Origin: Poa pratensis
Lineage: Eukaryota > Streptophyta > Magnoliopsida > Poales > Poaceae
Direction of reading: 5' to 3'
Assembly: GCA_947311845.1 (NCBI GenBank)
Contig: CAMZMU010000107.1
Location: forward strand, 22,735,326-22,799,325
Length of the DNA: 64,000 nucleotides
Positions 47,910 to 58,798 of this stretch are shown in pieces. The notes below the pieces were generated by a model. It had not been told where the DNA came from. It saw only the letters and a list, made by a program, of their open reading frames with translations, and made no database searches. Both the position numbers and the translations under genes were made by a program. The first letter of the stretch is position 1, and every line of letters begins with the position of its first letter.

Positions 47910-49463
47910 GATAACAAGACTGAAAAATAACAATTCGAAAATAAGTAACTAATTTTTTTGTGTTTTTGATAAATAAAGCAAACGATACAAGATAAAAATA
48001 AACTAAGCAAGACAATAACAAAGTAAAGAGATTGGAAGCGTGAAACTCCCCTTGCAGAAATCCTCTTGCTCCCCGCAACGGCGCCAGAAAAATTGCTTGA
48101 TGACGTGGATCACACGTTCGTTGGGAGACCCCAAGAGGAAGGTATGAAGCAGTGTAGCAGCAGTTTCCCTCAGTATGAAACCAAGGTTTAATCGAACCAG
48201 TAGGAGCAAGAAATCACTTCTGAAGGTTGTCAGTGGCGCGCTGACGTGGAACCTGCACACAACACAATCAAACTACTTTGCCCCAACGAAACAGTGAGGT
48301 TGTCAATCTCACCGGCTTGCTGAAAACAAAGGATTAAACGTATGGTGTGGAAAACAGTGTAAATTGCAGAGAATGAAAAGGAACAATGTTTGCAGTTGGT
48401 TGTATTATCAGTGTAAAAGAATGGACCGGGGTCCACAGTTCACTAGTGGTGTCTCTCCATAAAAGATAACTAACATGCTGGGTGAACAAATTACAGCTGG
48501 GCAATTGACAAAATATTGAGCGCATGACAATGCATATATATGACATGATGATTACTATGATATTCATGTGGGCATTACGACAAAATACATAGACCGTTAT
48601 CCAACAGCGTCTATGACTAATAATCCACCTCCAGGTTGTCATACCGAGTTCCCCGTTGGTATTAAGTTGCAAGCAACGGATAATCGCATTAAGTAATGTG
48701 TAATGTAAACAAATGCATTAGACCTAACGGCGCACCCTTAAGCTAAGCATCGGTTATTTTATCCCTAGTGGCAACAACACATCCACAATCTTAGAAGTTG
48801 CTGTCACTCTCCCAGATTACCGGAGGCATGAACCCACTATCTAGCATAAATACTACTCTTGGAGTTACAAGCATCTACTTGGCCAAAGCATCTACTAGTA
48901 ACGGAAAGCATGCAAGATCATAAATAACATATAAGATAGATTGATAATCAACTTGACATAGTATTCAATATTCATCGGATCCCAGCAAACACAACATGTA
49001 GCATTACAATAAGATGATCTTGATCATGATAGGCAGCTCACAAGATCTAAACATGATAGCATAAAGTGGAGAGACAACCATCTAGCTACTGCTATGGACC
49101 CGTAGTCCAAAGATGAACTACTCACGCATCACTCCGGAGGCAGGCATGGCGATGTAGAGCCCTCCGGTGATGATTCCCCCTCCGGTAGGGTGCCGGGAAG
49201 AGCTTCTGAACCCTCCCGAGCTAGGGTTGACGGCGGCGGCGTCTCTAGAACTTTTCGTGGATAATGGCTCGGGTGTCTAGGGTTTTCCCGTGAAGATGAA
49301 TAAATAGGCGAAAGGGCGGCGGCTGGAGCGACCCGAGGGCCCACACCACACCGCGGCGCGGTTGGAGGTGGGGCCGCGCCGCCCTATGGTGTGGCCGCCT
49401 CCTTGGTCGCCTCCGTCTCTCCTTTGGACTCCGTGTACGTGTTGGAAAAATAGGAGGTCCTGT

Positions 49464-50917
49464 TGATGCATGTAAAATGCATACATGAACTTTGCACTTT
49501 AATTGCTTATATTCCAATCATATTTGCATCATATAAGGGTTATACCAATGTTTTATAATGATTTTGGGAATACTTCATAGTTTTCCCATTTATTTGGAAT
49601 TAACCCTGTTTTTCCAGAAAACGTCTTTTTTAGTGTTTCAGACTTTCCGGGAGCTTCGGGACTCCAAAAAGGGCAAGGTCAAAGACACGGTTCAGAATTT
49701 TCGAGACGAATGCAATGGGCTTAAATTGAAGACCAGAAGCCCAACAGGCTGCAAATGGGACGGTCCCACACGGCCAAAAGTACATGGCCGCGTGGGCCTA
49801 TCTCGTTTCCACCTCGGAGCTCCGTTGCCGTCGATTTTTCATCCACCGACTCCGTCTTGACCTAAAAACGCTATAAAAAAGGTCCCCTGGCGTTTCGCGA
49901 AAGGAGGCGGCGGAGAAACACAAAACCACGAAACAGAGAGACAGAAGGCTGCCGCCGGAGAAGATCGGAGGGGGGAAACGCCGCCGGAATCGCCTCCGGA
50001 GGGCTCCACCCCCCTCTGGCGTGTTCATCATCAACATCTTCATCGCCGTTGCTGCCTCCCATGATGAGGAGGGAGTAGTTCTTCATCGGGGCTGAGGGCT
50101 CTACCGGTAGCTATGTGGTTCACTCTCTCTCCCATGATGTGATCTTTATGTGATCATGAGCTTTGTAATCTAATTGAATTCATGGATGTTTCTCCTTCAT
50201 TGTTTGTGCTACTCAAGTGGTTTTATTAATGTAATTTCCGGAGTCACCTTTGTCCCATGGTGTGAAGTTGACAGTGTGCGCACCGTGTGTGACTCTTAGG
50301 CTAAAGGTTACAGAAATACTTACCATGAGTTATTCTTTGTGTTGGATGTCACTATAAAATTGTGGTGTTTGTTTAGTACTATTTTGGGGCACTCATAGTG
50401 ACCTTGGGGTTCCCTAGATGTGGAAGACAGACTTTAAGGTGTGCTTTTGTAGCCCTACACGATGGTCTTGGTGTTCTATGATATTGTGGTGTTTGTTCAC
50501 TCAGACTTTAAGGTGTGCTCTTGTAGCCCTACGCAGTAGATTGGTATTTCTATCCAACGGGAGAATAGTTCAGAGTAGCAAAGTGAAGAGGAAATATCTA
50601 TGTATTCAATTGTTGGGAGTGTCCACTAGTGAAAGTATGATCCCTAGGCCTTATTTCCAAGCATCCTAGAAAACCTTTGTCTTGTCCTCTTGCATTGAAG
50701 AGGATTGGGACACTTCCACATTCTTGCCTTGTTACATCAAACTTCCATCCATTAAATCAACCACCTGTTCTTAAACTTGTTTAGTGCATAATCAACTAAA
50801 ACTTGTGACACTTTAGTTGTAGGGAATAGATAACTTTTCCTTCTTGCTCCTGCGGATCGATACCTTACTTCCACATTGAGAGGTGCTACAGTGATCCCTT
50901 GCTCTTGGGGGTTATCA
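49464..50917 (+). repeat. 5' LTR of element C
   Basis: 1454 bp. A TATA box (TATAAAAA, 49,872-49,879) lies in the middle, followed by a GC-rich leader at 49,900-50,050. Confidence 0.92.
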
Positions 50918-50927
50918 AGTACTTTTC

Positions 50928-50945
50928 TGGCGCCGTTGCCGGGGA
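50928..50945 (+). other. Primer-binding site of element C (tRNA-Asp type)
   Basis: TGGCGCCGTTGCCGGGGA, 10 bp after the 5' LTR. This is the site at which minus-strand cDNA synthesis starts in Athila-type elements. Confidence 0.9.
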
Positions 50946-51166
50946 GCGTAGCGCTTAAGTTTCTATTCTTGTGTGCACTAGACTAAGCTTGGGGAGGTTC
51001 CTTTTATATCTTGCAATCATCTAAGCTTGGGGAGGTTCCTTTAAACTTGTTTGGTTGTGAGTTTCTCATTAGTTTTATATATATCAAAAACCCATAAAAA
51101 TTAGAAAATGGAAAACAAAAAAAAATTAGAGAGCTTTATGAAATCTATCTTGAGTTAGGACATGAT

Positions 51167-52015
51167 GTGTTTGAAGAGAAAATTAAAAAACATATGGAAA
51201 ATTATTTGCATGATGGTAGCAATGTTATCACTATAAATTCTTTGAACACCATTATTGCTATTGCTCTGGAAAAGTTTAAGCTTGGGGAAGTGGCTGTTGA
51301 TGAATGTGATATTTTTAGTCCCCCAAGTTTTGAGGAGAAAATTTTCTTTGATGATACTATGCCTCCAATATATGATGATTATAATCATTGTGATATTTTC
51401 AGTCCACCTACTATTGAGGATAAAATTTATGTTGATTATAATATGCCTCCTATATATGATGTTTACAATGATGATTATGATGTTTTCAGTCCATCTACTA
51501 TTGAGGATAAAATTCACTATGATTATTCTATGCCTCCAATTTATGATGATTACAATGATGGATGTGCTAGTTTTACTCCCACTATTACTAATGAAATTGA
51601 TTATGCTTGTGTGGAGAGTAATAGTACTGTTATGCTTATGGATCATGATAATAATGCTTTATGTGATAGCTATATTGTTGATTTTATTCATGATGCCGCT
51701 GAAAATTATTTTGAGAGAGGAAAGTATGGTTATAGAAATCTTCACGTTACTAAATTTATCCTCTTTATGATGAAGGTTTTGGCCTTTCTCTTGATTTGCT
51801 TTTATTTGTTGGGTACTTTAAAACCTACTGGTCCTTATGAGAGAGGGAGACACGGTTTCATATATCTCAATAATATTAAGTCTCCTCTCTTTTTGTTGAA
51901 AATTTTGAAGTTGCACTTGCTTTGCCTTCCTATGCTAGTCACTTTGTGCTTTATTGATTTATTTTCTTACAAGATCCCAATGCATAGGAAGTGGGTTAGA
52001 CTTAAATGTGTTTGA
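51167..52015 (+). CDS. Element C ORF: acidic repeats plus hydrophobic C terminus (function unknown)
   Basis: 282 codons from a GTG to TGA; the first in-frame ATG is at 51,194. Related ORFs are common in wheat non-autonomous Athila-like elements. Residues 47-132 hold three repeats of 28-29 residues with core FSPP(T/S)(I/F)E(D/E)KI and MPPIYDDYND. Two hydrophobic stretches follow: 194-218 (ILFMMKVLAFLLICFYLLG) and 241-268 (LFLLKILKLHLLCLPMLV). The tail is KIPMHRKWVRLKCV. The frame is open further upstream, but an ATG at 51,108 (MENKK) is one base out of frame across a long A run, which suggests an indel or frameshift there. No retroelement enzyme motif is present. It could be a membrane or env-like remnant or a gag-derived structural protein; this is not resolved. 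Confidence 0.5.
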   Translation: MFEEKIKKHMENYLHDGSNVITINSLNTIIAIALEKFKLGEVAVDECDIFSPPSFEEKIFFDDTMPPIYDDYNHCDIFSPPTIEDKIYVDYNMPPIYDVYNDDYDVFSPSTIEDKIHYDYSMPPIYDDYNDGCASFTPTITNEIDYACVESNSTVMLMDHDNNALCDSYIVDFIHDAAENYFERGKYGYRNLHVTKFILFMMKVLAFLLICFYLLGTLKPTGPYERGRHGFIYLNNIKSPLFLLKILKLHLLCLPMLVTLCFIDLFSYKIPMHRKWVRLKCV

Positions 52016-54423
52016 TATTTGCTTCTTGATGCTCTTTTATATTCAACTCTTATTCCTATGGGAGCATCATTAAAACTATCAAGCCTAGCTATATGGCTAT
52101 AAAGAAAGCGCTTTGCGGGAGGCAACCCGGTTATTTTTTGTGTGATTTTCTTTGTGTCCTCTTGCTGTAACAAGAGACTTTGTGTCTAGTTAGTTTGGAG
52201 TTTTAATAAAGTGCCAAGTTTTACCCTTTTGGTTTGAAAAGTTGCTTATAGCGTTCGGAGATTTTATTCCTGCACGAATCAGTGCACGGTATGATTTTTA
52301 ATTCTTATTCTGTAACTCCGAATGAGCTCATATTTGAACTGTAGTTGCAACTTTTCATCCTCTGTATGCATGAATTTTTTCGGAATTTTTCGAGAAAGTT
52401 TGGTAGGGTAGAAAAATACGTTTTGCTGCTGCTGTTTTTCTGGACAGATTCTGTCCCATTTTGTTTGATGCATGCTTTGAGCTTTTAAGTTGAATCTTTT
52501 TGATCCAATTGAGTTTATGAGTAGGCATACAACATTATACACTTTCTGGACATTCATATGAATTTTTGTTCAAGGATTATATGCAGCAAGGAACCTATTT
52601 GTTTATCACTATTAATGCACCCCACAGAAAAGAGATGGGAGAAACGGTGTTTTGAAGTTTTTTCACAGGGATTGGAGGAGATGCACCAAGAGCTATCCAA
52701 GGATGGTGAAGACCATAAGCTTGGGGATGTGAAGACAACCCCGCTGGACCTACACACTCTCGGTTTGCACACGTCCAACTTCTGTTTTTCGATCGAAACA
52801 CTTTATCGCATAAACTTGGAGCGTCGTTTTTGTTTTTGTTTGAGTCTTGAGAGACCACCACACTATCAATTATATATGAGAGAGCTACTGGAAATATGGG
52901 TTGAAATATGTTGGATGCTTTTATAAGATTGGGAAAAGGGATGTTTGACTTGATTTTTAATGATACATATAGTTGCATGATTCATGAGCTTGTTTATGAG
53001 TAATAGTTTGCAAATTCTTTTTGTAGAGCTATCACTTATTCATGTTTTGGTGCTGATTGTTATTTCACTTGGTTTAACATGGATTAGTTAGTTCTATGGA
53101 CACTCATGCATGCATCTAGATGGTCAACTTTCTCCCTTTTGCTAGCCCAAAAACTCCAACAAGCAAAACTTGTTTCCAACACCTTCAACCAAAGTTATTC
53201 CAGTGAGTCCACCATATCTACCTACTAGCTATATGCTATTCCGAGTATGTTCATCATGTATTTGTGTTATCTATACCTCTGAATGAAAATGATTATGTTA
53301 TTGATTGCATGGGAAAAGTTGGTTATATAGCTCTCACGAACTTGATGCACATTTTACTATCATTGCATAAATAAAACATGACCCATTGTGATTAAGATTA
53401 TGATGCTAGTGGCTTGATAAATGTTCGAGGTTGGGAGTTAGCCCATATGTGCTGTCACATGCAAGCTTTCAACATGCTCCTTCATCTCATTTAGTTGATA
53501 TCATGTACTTTTGTTTATGGATGCCTATCATGGTGAAATGAGGTGGAAATGAAGAGTTTAAATGAGTTTGTATAAATGGTTAGAGAGACGCCTGGGCCGC
53601 TAATCTAAGCCATGCATTATTCATGGTGGAAATTTACTTACATGCTATGGTGAATTATCTATGACACCTTACAATAAAAAGCTATTCCAATGGTAAATAA
53701 AAAGGGTGTTGAGGTTTTCATCTTGTTTGTTTGTCTTGTCATTTTGATATGGGCTTGTTCCATATCCTGGGACAAGAGGTACCCCAGTTGACGCTCTTGA
53801 TGATACTATTATTACTTACAATGATATATAACTTGAACTTGCTTTGTTTCCTAAGTTGAGTAATCATGGTGTAGGTACTTGTATTCAAGGGGCATGAGAC
53901 ATCCAACCTTTACTTTGTCAAGCACACTACTCATATTTGCTTTCACTTTAACTTAATCATTCAAGATGCTATGATAGGGGCAATGAGAGCTTGACACCAA
54001 TGAATACCTTATTGCAATCATTAACTTAAGTAGAAGAGTTTGGAAGTTGGATGAAACTTATGCATGCTTTACCTCTACTCACATATACATCTTTCCAAAG
54101 TGTCACCTATCATATTCAGATTTTCATCTACACTCTATGACCATTGTAGGATGTTCTACTTATCATTATGCATACATGTGTTCCATATTACTTGCTACTA
54201 TGTTACACTTTGTGAACTATCAATGAACATCCTTGTCTTGAATACTTGATATCACTTCATAAACTATTTGCATATTGCTACTCCTTTGAAGAATGAATCA
54301 TTTGACTATATGTAGCAATAGTAATCATCTTTGATATTCATTGTTAAGTATTAAATTGCAAAGTCCATGTTAGTTTTATCATCTTCATACTCGAGGACGA
54401 GCATGGATTAAGCTTGGGGATGT
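52016..54423 (+). mobile_element. Non-coding internal region of element C
   Basis: About 2.4 kb of AT-rich sequence between the ORF and the 3' LTR with no retroelement domain. It ends in the polypurine tract at 54,410-54,423; another copy of AAGCTTGGGGA is at 52,717-52,727. Confidence 0.7.
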
Positions 54424-55875
54424 TGATGCATGTAAAATGCATACATGAACTTTGCACTTTAATTGCTTATATTCCAATCATATTTGCATCATATAAGGGT
54501 TATACAATGTTTTATAATGATTTTGGGAATACTTCATAGTTTTCCCATTTATTTGGAATTAACCCTGTTTTTCCAGAAAACGTCTTTTTTAGTGTTTCAG
54601 ACTTTCCGGGAGCTTCGGGACTCCAAAAAGGGCAAGGTCAAAGAGCACGGTTCAGAATTTTCGAGACGAACGCAATGGGCTTAAATTGAAGACCAGAAGC
54701 CCAACAGGCTGGAAATGGGAGGGTCCCACGCGGCCTAAAGTACATGGCCGCGTGGGCCTATCGTTTCCACCTCGGAGCTCCGTGCCGTCGATTTTCGTCC
54801 ACCGACTCCGTCTTGACCTAAAAACGCCTATAAAAAAGGTCCCCTGGCGTTTCGCGAAAGGAGGCGGCGGAGAAACACAAAACCACGAAACAGAGAGACA
54901 GAAGGCTGCCGCCGGAGAAGATCGGAGGGGGGAAACGCCGCCGGAATCGCCTCCGGAGGGCTCCACCCCCCTCCGGCGTGTTCATCATCAACATCTTCAT
55001 CGCCGTTGCTGCCTCCCATGATGAGGAGGGAGTAGTTCTTCATCGGGGCTGAGGGCTCTACCGGTAGCTATGTGGTTCATCTCTCTCTCCCATGATGTGA
55101 TCTTTATGTGATCATGAGCTTTGTAATCTAATTGAATTCATGGATGTTTCTCCTTCATTGTTTGTGCTACTCAAGTGGTTTTATTAATGTAATTTCCGGA
55201 GTCACCTTTGTCCCATGGTGTGAAGTTGACAGTGTGCGCACCGTGTGTGACTCTTAGGCTAAAGGTTACAGAAATACTTACCATGAGTTATTCTTTGTGT
55301 TGGATGTCACTATAAAATTGTGGTGTTTGTTTAGTACTATTTTGGGGCACTCATAGTGACCTTGGGGTTCCCTAGATGTGGAAGACAGACTTTAAGGTGT
55401 GCTTTTGTAGCCCTACACGATGGTCTTGGTGTTCTATGATATTGTGGTGTTTGTTCACTCAGACTTTAAGGTGTACTCTTGTAGCCCTACGCAGTAGATT
55501 GGTATTTCTATCCAACGGGAGAATAGTTCAGAGTAGCAAAGTGAAGAGGAAATATCTATGTATTCAATTGTTGGGAGTGTCCACTAGTGAAAGTATGATC
55601 CCTAGGCCTTATTTCCAAGCATCCTAGAAAACCTTTGTCTTGTCCTCTTGCATTGAAGAGGATTGGGACACTTCCACATTCTTGCCTTGTTACATCAAAC
55701 TTCCATCCATTAAATCAACCACCTTGTTCTAAACTTGTTTAGTGCATAATCAACTAAAACTTGTGACACTTTAGTTGTAGGGAATAGATAACTTTTCCTT
55801 CTTGCTCCTGCGGATCGATACCTTACTTCCACATTGAGAGATGCTACAGTGATCCCTTGCTCTTGGGGGTTATCA
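54424..55875 (+). repeat. 3' LTR of element C
   Basis: 1452 bp, nearly identical to the 5' LTR, TATA box at 54,829-54,837. It ends GGTTATCA just before the second CCTGT. Confidence 0.92.
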
Positions 55876-56412
55876 CCTGTCCAGGTTTCATCCAATTCCG
55901 AGAATATTTCTAGAATAGCTTTTCTGAAATACAAAAACAGCAAAAAACATGAACTGGCACTGTGACATCTTGTTAATAGGTTAGTCCCAGAAAATGCATA
56001 AAAATGCTATGAAGTGTATGTAAAACATGTAACAATTGGTATAATATCAACATGGAACATCCGAAATTATAGATACGTTTGAGACGTATCAGTGCACCGG
56101 CCCTAGGGGGATCCGCCCGGATCCCCTAGAGGATTCGGATTTGACTCCTAGTCCAACAAGGAGTTCTTTCCTTTTAAATCTCTGTGTTCCCTTTCATCTC
56201 TTCTTTAAAATAGGGATATATTTAATCCCACCAATTAAATAAAGGAAAGCTTGGGGGAGGTGGTGCCAACCGAGTGGGCCCTGGGGCCCATGCGGCTGCA
56301 CCACCACAGGTGACGCAGCCCTAGGGCACCCAGTGCCCCCTCCGGCACTAACCCTTCCTGGTTCTCCCCCGAAACTTTTCCGGAGCTATATATACTCTTT
56401 AGATAAAATCAT

Positions 56413-58063
56413 TGATGACCCACAAGTATAGGGGATCGCAACAGTCTTCGAGGGAAGTAAAACCCAAATTTATTGATTCGACACAAGGGGGGCCAAAGAA
56501 TACTTATAAGCCTTAGCAGCTGAGTTTTCAGTTTAGCCACACCTGGAAAAGCACTAGTAACAGGGGTAATGTGAAAGCAGCAGTAACTTGAGAGCAATAG
56601 TAGCAGTAAAGTAACAGTAGCAGCAGTAACAATGGAGGTAATGGCGCCTGAAAATATTTGGTGGTATGTTGACAGGAGAGAAATGATGATTAATATGGAC
56701 CGGGGTTCTAGCTATCTACACTAGAGGTAACTCTCCAAATAAAGCATGTGTTGGGTGAACAAATTACAGTTGGACAATTGATAAAATTGTGTGGGCATGA
56801 CAATGCATATTATGATAAGATAAAGTTCACTGTAGTATTTAATTGGGCATTACAACAAAGTACATAGACTTGCTATCCAACACATCTATGCCTAAATAAT
56901 CCACCTTCAGGGTAGCATCCGCATCCCCTTTAGTATTAAGTTGCAAACAACAGATCATTGCATTAAGTAAAGTGTGTAATGTAAACAATGCAAAAGACAC
57001 GTAGACAATGCATCATTGTTTTCTCCCTAGTGGCAACAGCACATCCACAACCTTAGTCGTTTCTGTCATCTCGAGCCCAGATTACTGGAGGCATGAACCC
57101 ACTATCGAGCATAAATACTCCCTCTTGGAGATACAAGCAACTATTTGATCAGGGTAACCACAAGTACCGGAGAGCATGCAAGATCTTAAATAAAACATAA
57201 GTATGATAACATGATGAACAAACTGATCATAATTCCATAATTCATCGGATCCCAACAAACACAACACCTATTACATCTGATGAATCTCAATCATGCAAGG
57301 CAGGTCATGAGATCATTGTATTGAAGTACATGGGAGGGAGAGTACCAACTAGCTACAGCTAGAACCCGTAGTCCATGGGGGAACTACTCACAAACCATCA
57401 TGGAGTCGAAGTGGAGGCGGCGTGGTCGATGGAGATGGCTCCGGAGGTCAATCCCCGTCCCGGCAGGGTGCCGGAACAGGACCTTCTGACCCCCGAAACG
57501 AAGTTTTGTGGCGGCGAAGCTCTGGGTTGTATTCGGGAAAATCGTCAACTCTTTTACGGTTTGCTCCGCGGGGGCTATTTATGGTCCAAAGGGCGGCTCC
57601 AGAAGGTTCCCGAGGCGGTCACGCCACCCCTCGGCGCGGCCTAGGGTTTTCCTGGTCCAGCCGACTTGTCGGGCCTCTGCAGGCCTCATCCGAACTTCAA
57701 TTGGGACGAATTTTATGTCTAGATCGTGCGGCGGAAAATGCCCTACAACGTTCGCGACTAGACTTTTGCCATTTGACGTCGTCTTCGGGTCGGTTCGTGG
57801 ACATCTTTTAAAAACTGTCTGGTGGGACAGATTCCAGCGAATCAGAGTCCAACTCCAACAAGGCCTCTTTTTGTGTTCTTGTCAATTTCCAAGTAATTCC
57901 TACATATCAAAGTGTAAAACAAGAACATTGTGCACTTTTGACACTATTAATAGGTTAGTCCAATAAATGTCGAAAATGATATAAAACTATAATAAACACA
58001 TGTGGTATTGTTATAAAACAAGCATGTAACATCAAAAATTATAGATACGTTTGAGACGTATCA
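56413..58063 (-). mobile_element. Solo Athila-type LTR
   Basis: 1651 bp with the perfect 5-bp target duplication ATCAT (56,408-56,412 and 58,064-58,068). In minus sense it starts TGATACGTCTCAAACG and ends CTTGTGGGTCATCA, a different subfamily from element B. No internal region or second LTR adjoins it, so it results from LTR-LTR recombination. It lies in the Copia LTR. Confidence 0.9.
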
Positions 58064-58798
58064 ATCATCGACTCAATCCACTGATGTCAGAAACACTTCC
58101 CAACATCCCGGGACATCTCATGTTTGCTCATAATTCTCTCAAAGGCTTTCAGCCTTATACCGGCATAATATGTCTCTCATGATAACTTCTCCGAAACACC
58201 TCCAATTCTCATCAAAGTTGTTCCTGAGACATCAGAATGATTCCGATCACTTCTCATAACCATTATTACTAAAAAATACTCTCAATAAAAGATTGACACA
58301 ACTTAAGCGTGTGACCCAGAAGGTTCAATAACACACAGACATGCCTGGAGTACTTACCGAACAATAACCAACAATGTGACTTATGCACTTGCAGTCACTC
58401 AGTGTTCTCATGGTATAGGGACATAGCTAACAAAAAACTTTATAATCACTTGCTAACTTCATCTAAAACGATTTGTCTCTTAGCAAGATCATACACTTGG
58501 GTCCGTTCAGTACTATTGTTATTCCAACAATATACCCTTATAGTTGTTTGACTTATACAAAGTCCATGATTAGGAAAACGTGATCATCTATCAACGAGAT
58601 AAGATAATCTTAGAGACAAGATTAGGAACACTTGATTTGTTCATATCTCTACGCGTGCTTGTAGGTTCTCCCTTGAATACTCACTATTCAAGTACCACAA
58701 CAATTATAGCATAAAGATATAAACCTAATAATAAACATGTAGATAAATAATAACTTAATATTATTGTCTCTAGGACATATCTCCAACAGTCTCCTACT

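Larger units (their letters stand above)
49464..55875 (+). mobile_element. Athila-type non-autonomous element C (6.4 kb, young)
   Basis: Inserted into the 5' LTR of element B with the perfect 5-bp target duplication CCTGT (49,459-49,463 and 55,876-55,880). LTRs are 49,464-50,917 and 54,424-55,875 (TGATGCATG to GGTTATCA). The PBS TGGCGCCGTTGCCGGGGA (50,928-50,945, tRNA-Asp type used by Athila) follows the 5' LTR, and the polypurine tract AAGCTTGGGGATGT precedes the 3' LTR. By eye the LTRs differ by roughly ten substitutions and a few indels, so insertion is recent. There is no pol; it must depend on enzymes of a related element. Confidence 0.92.
42955..56091 (-). mobile_element. Athila-type Gypsy element B (degenerate, interrupted by element C)
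   Basis: The two LTRs are 42,955-44,519 and 48,098-56,091 (the latter minus element C). In minus sense the LTR starts TGATACGTCTCAAACG and ends CACGTCATCA, then comes a PBS-like GGCGCCGTTGCGGGGAGC (near 48,085-48,068). AAGCTTGGGGATGC precedes the 3' LTR. Flanks GTGCT and GTGCA fit a 5-bp target duplication with one change. The internal 3.58 kb keeps only broken gag and protease; RT, RNase H and integrase are absent. The LTRs are clearly related (e.g. the block from GATCACACGTTCG on). Confidence 0.85.
42441..58798 (-). mobile_element. Copia (BARE/Angela/WIS-like) 3' LTR, in three pieces
   Basis: On the minus strand the LTR begins TGTTGGAGATATGTCCTAGA at 58,798, preceded by polypurine tract CAAGTAGGAGAC, and ends CCCTACA at 42,441. 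Its pieces are 58,798-58,069, 56,412-56,097 and 42,954-42,441, about 1.56 kb in all, near the BARE/Angela LTR size. It was split by element B and by a solo LTR. A TATA box (TATATATA, 42,891-42,898) suits transcription leftward. It is the 3' LTR because the polypurine tract lies on its inner side; the 5' LTR was not found. Confidence 0.85.

Noticed and set aside
57375..57966. Several overlapping open frames of 89-152 codons
   Set aside because: They lie entirely within the GC-rich leader part of the solo LTR and on the antisense strand of the element.
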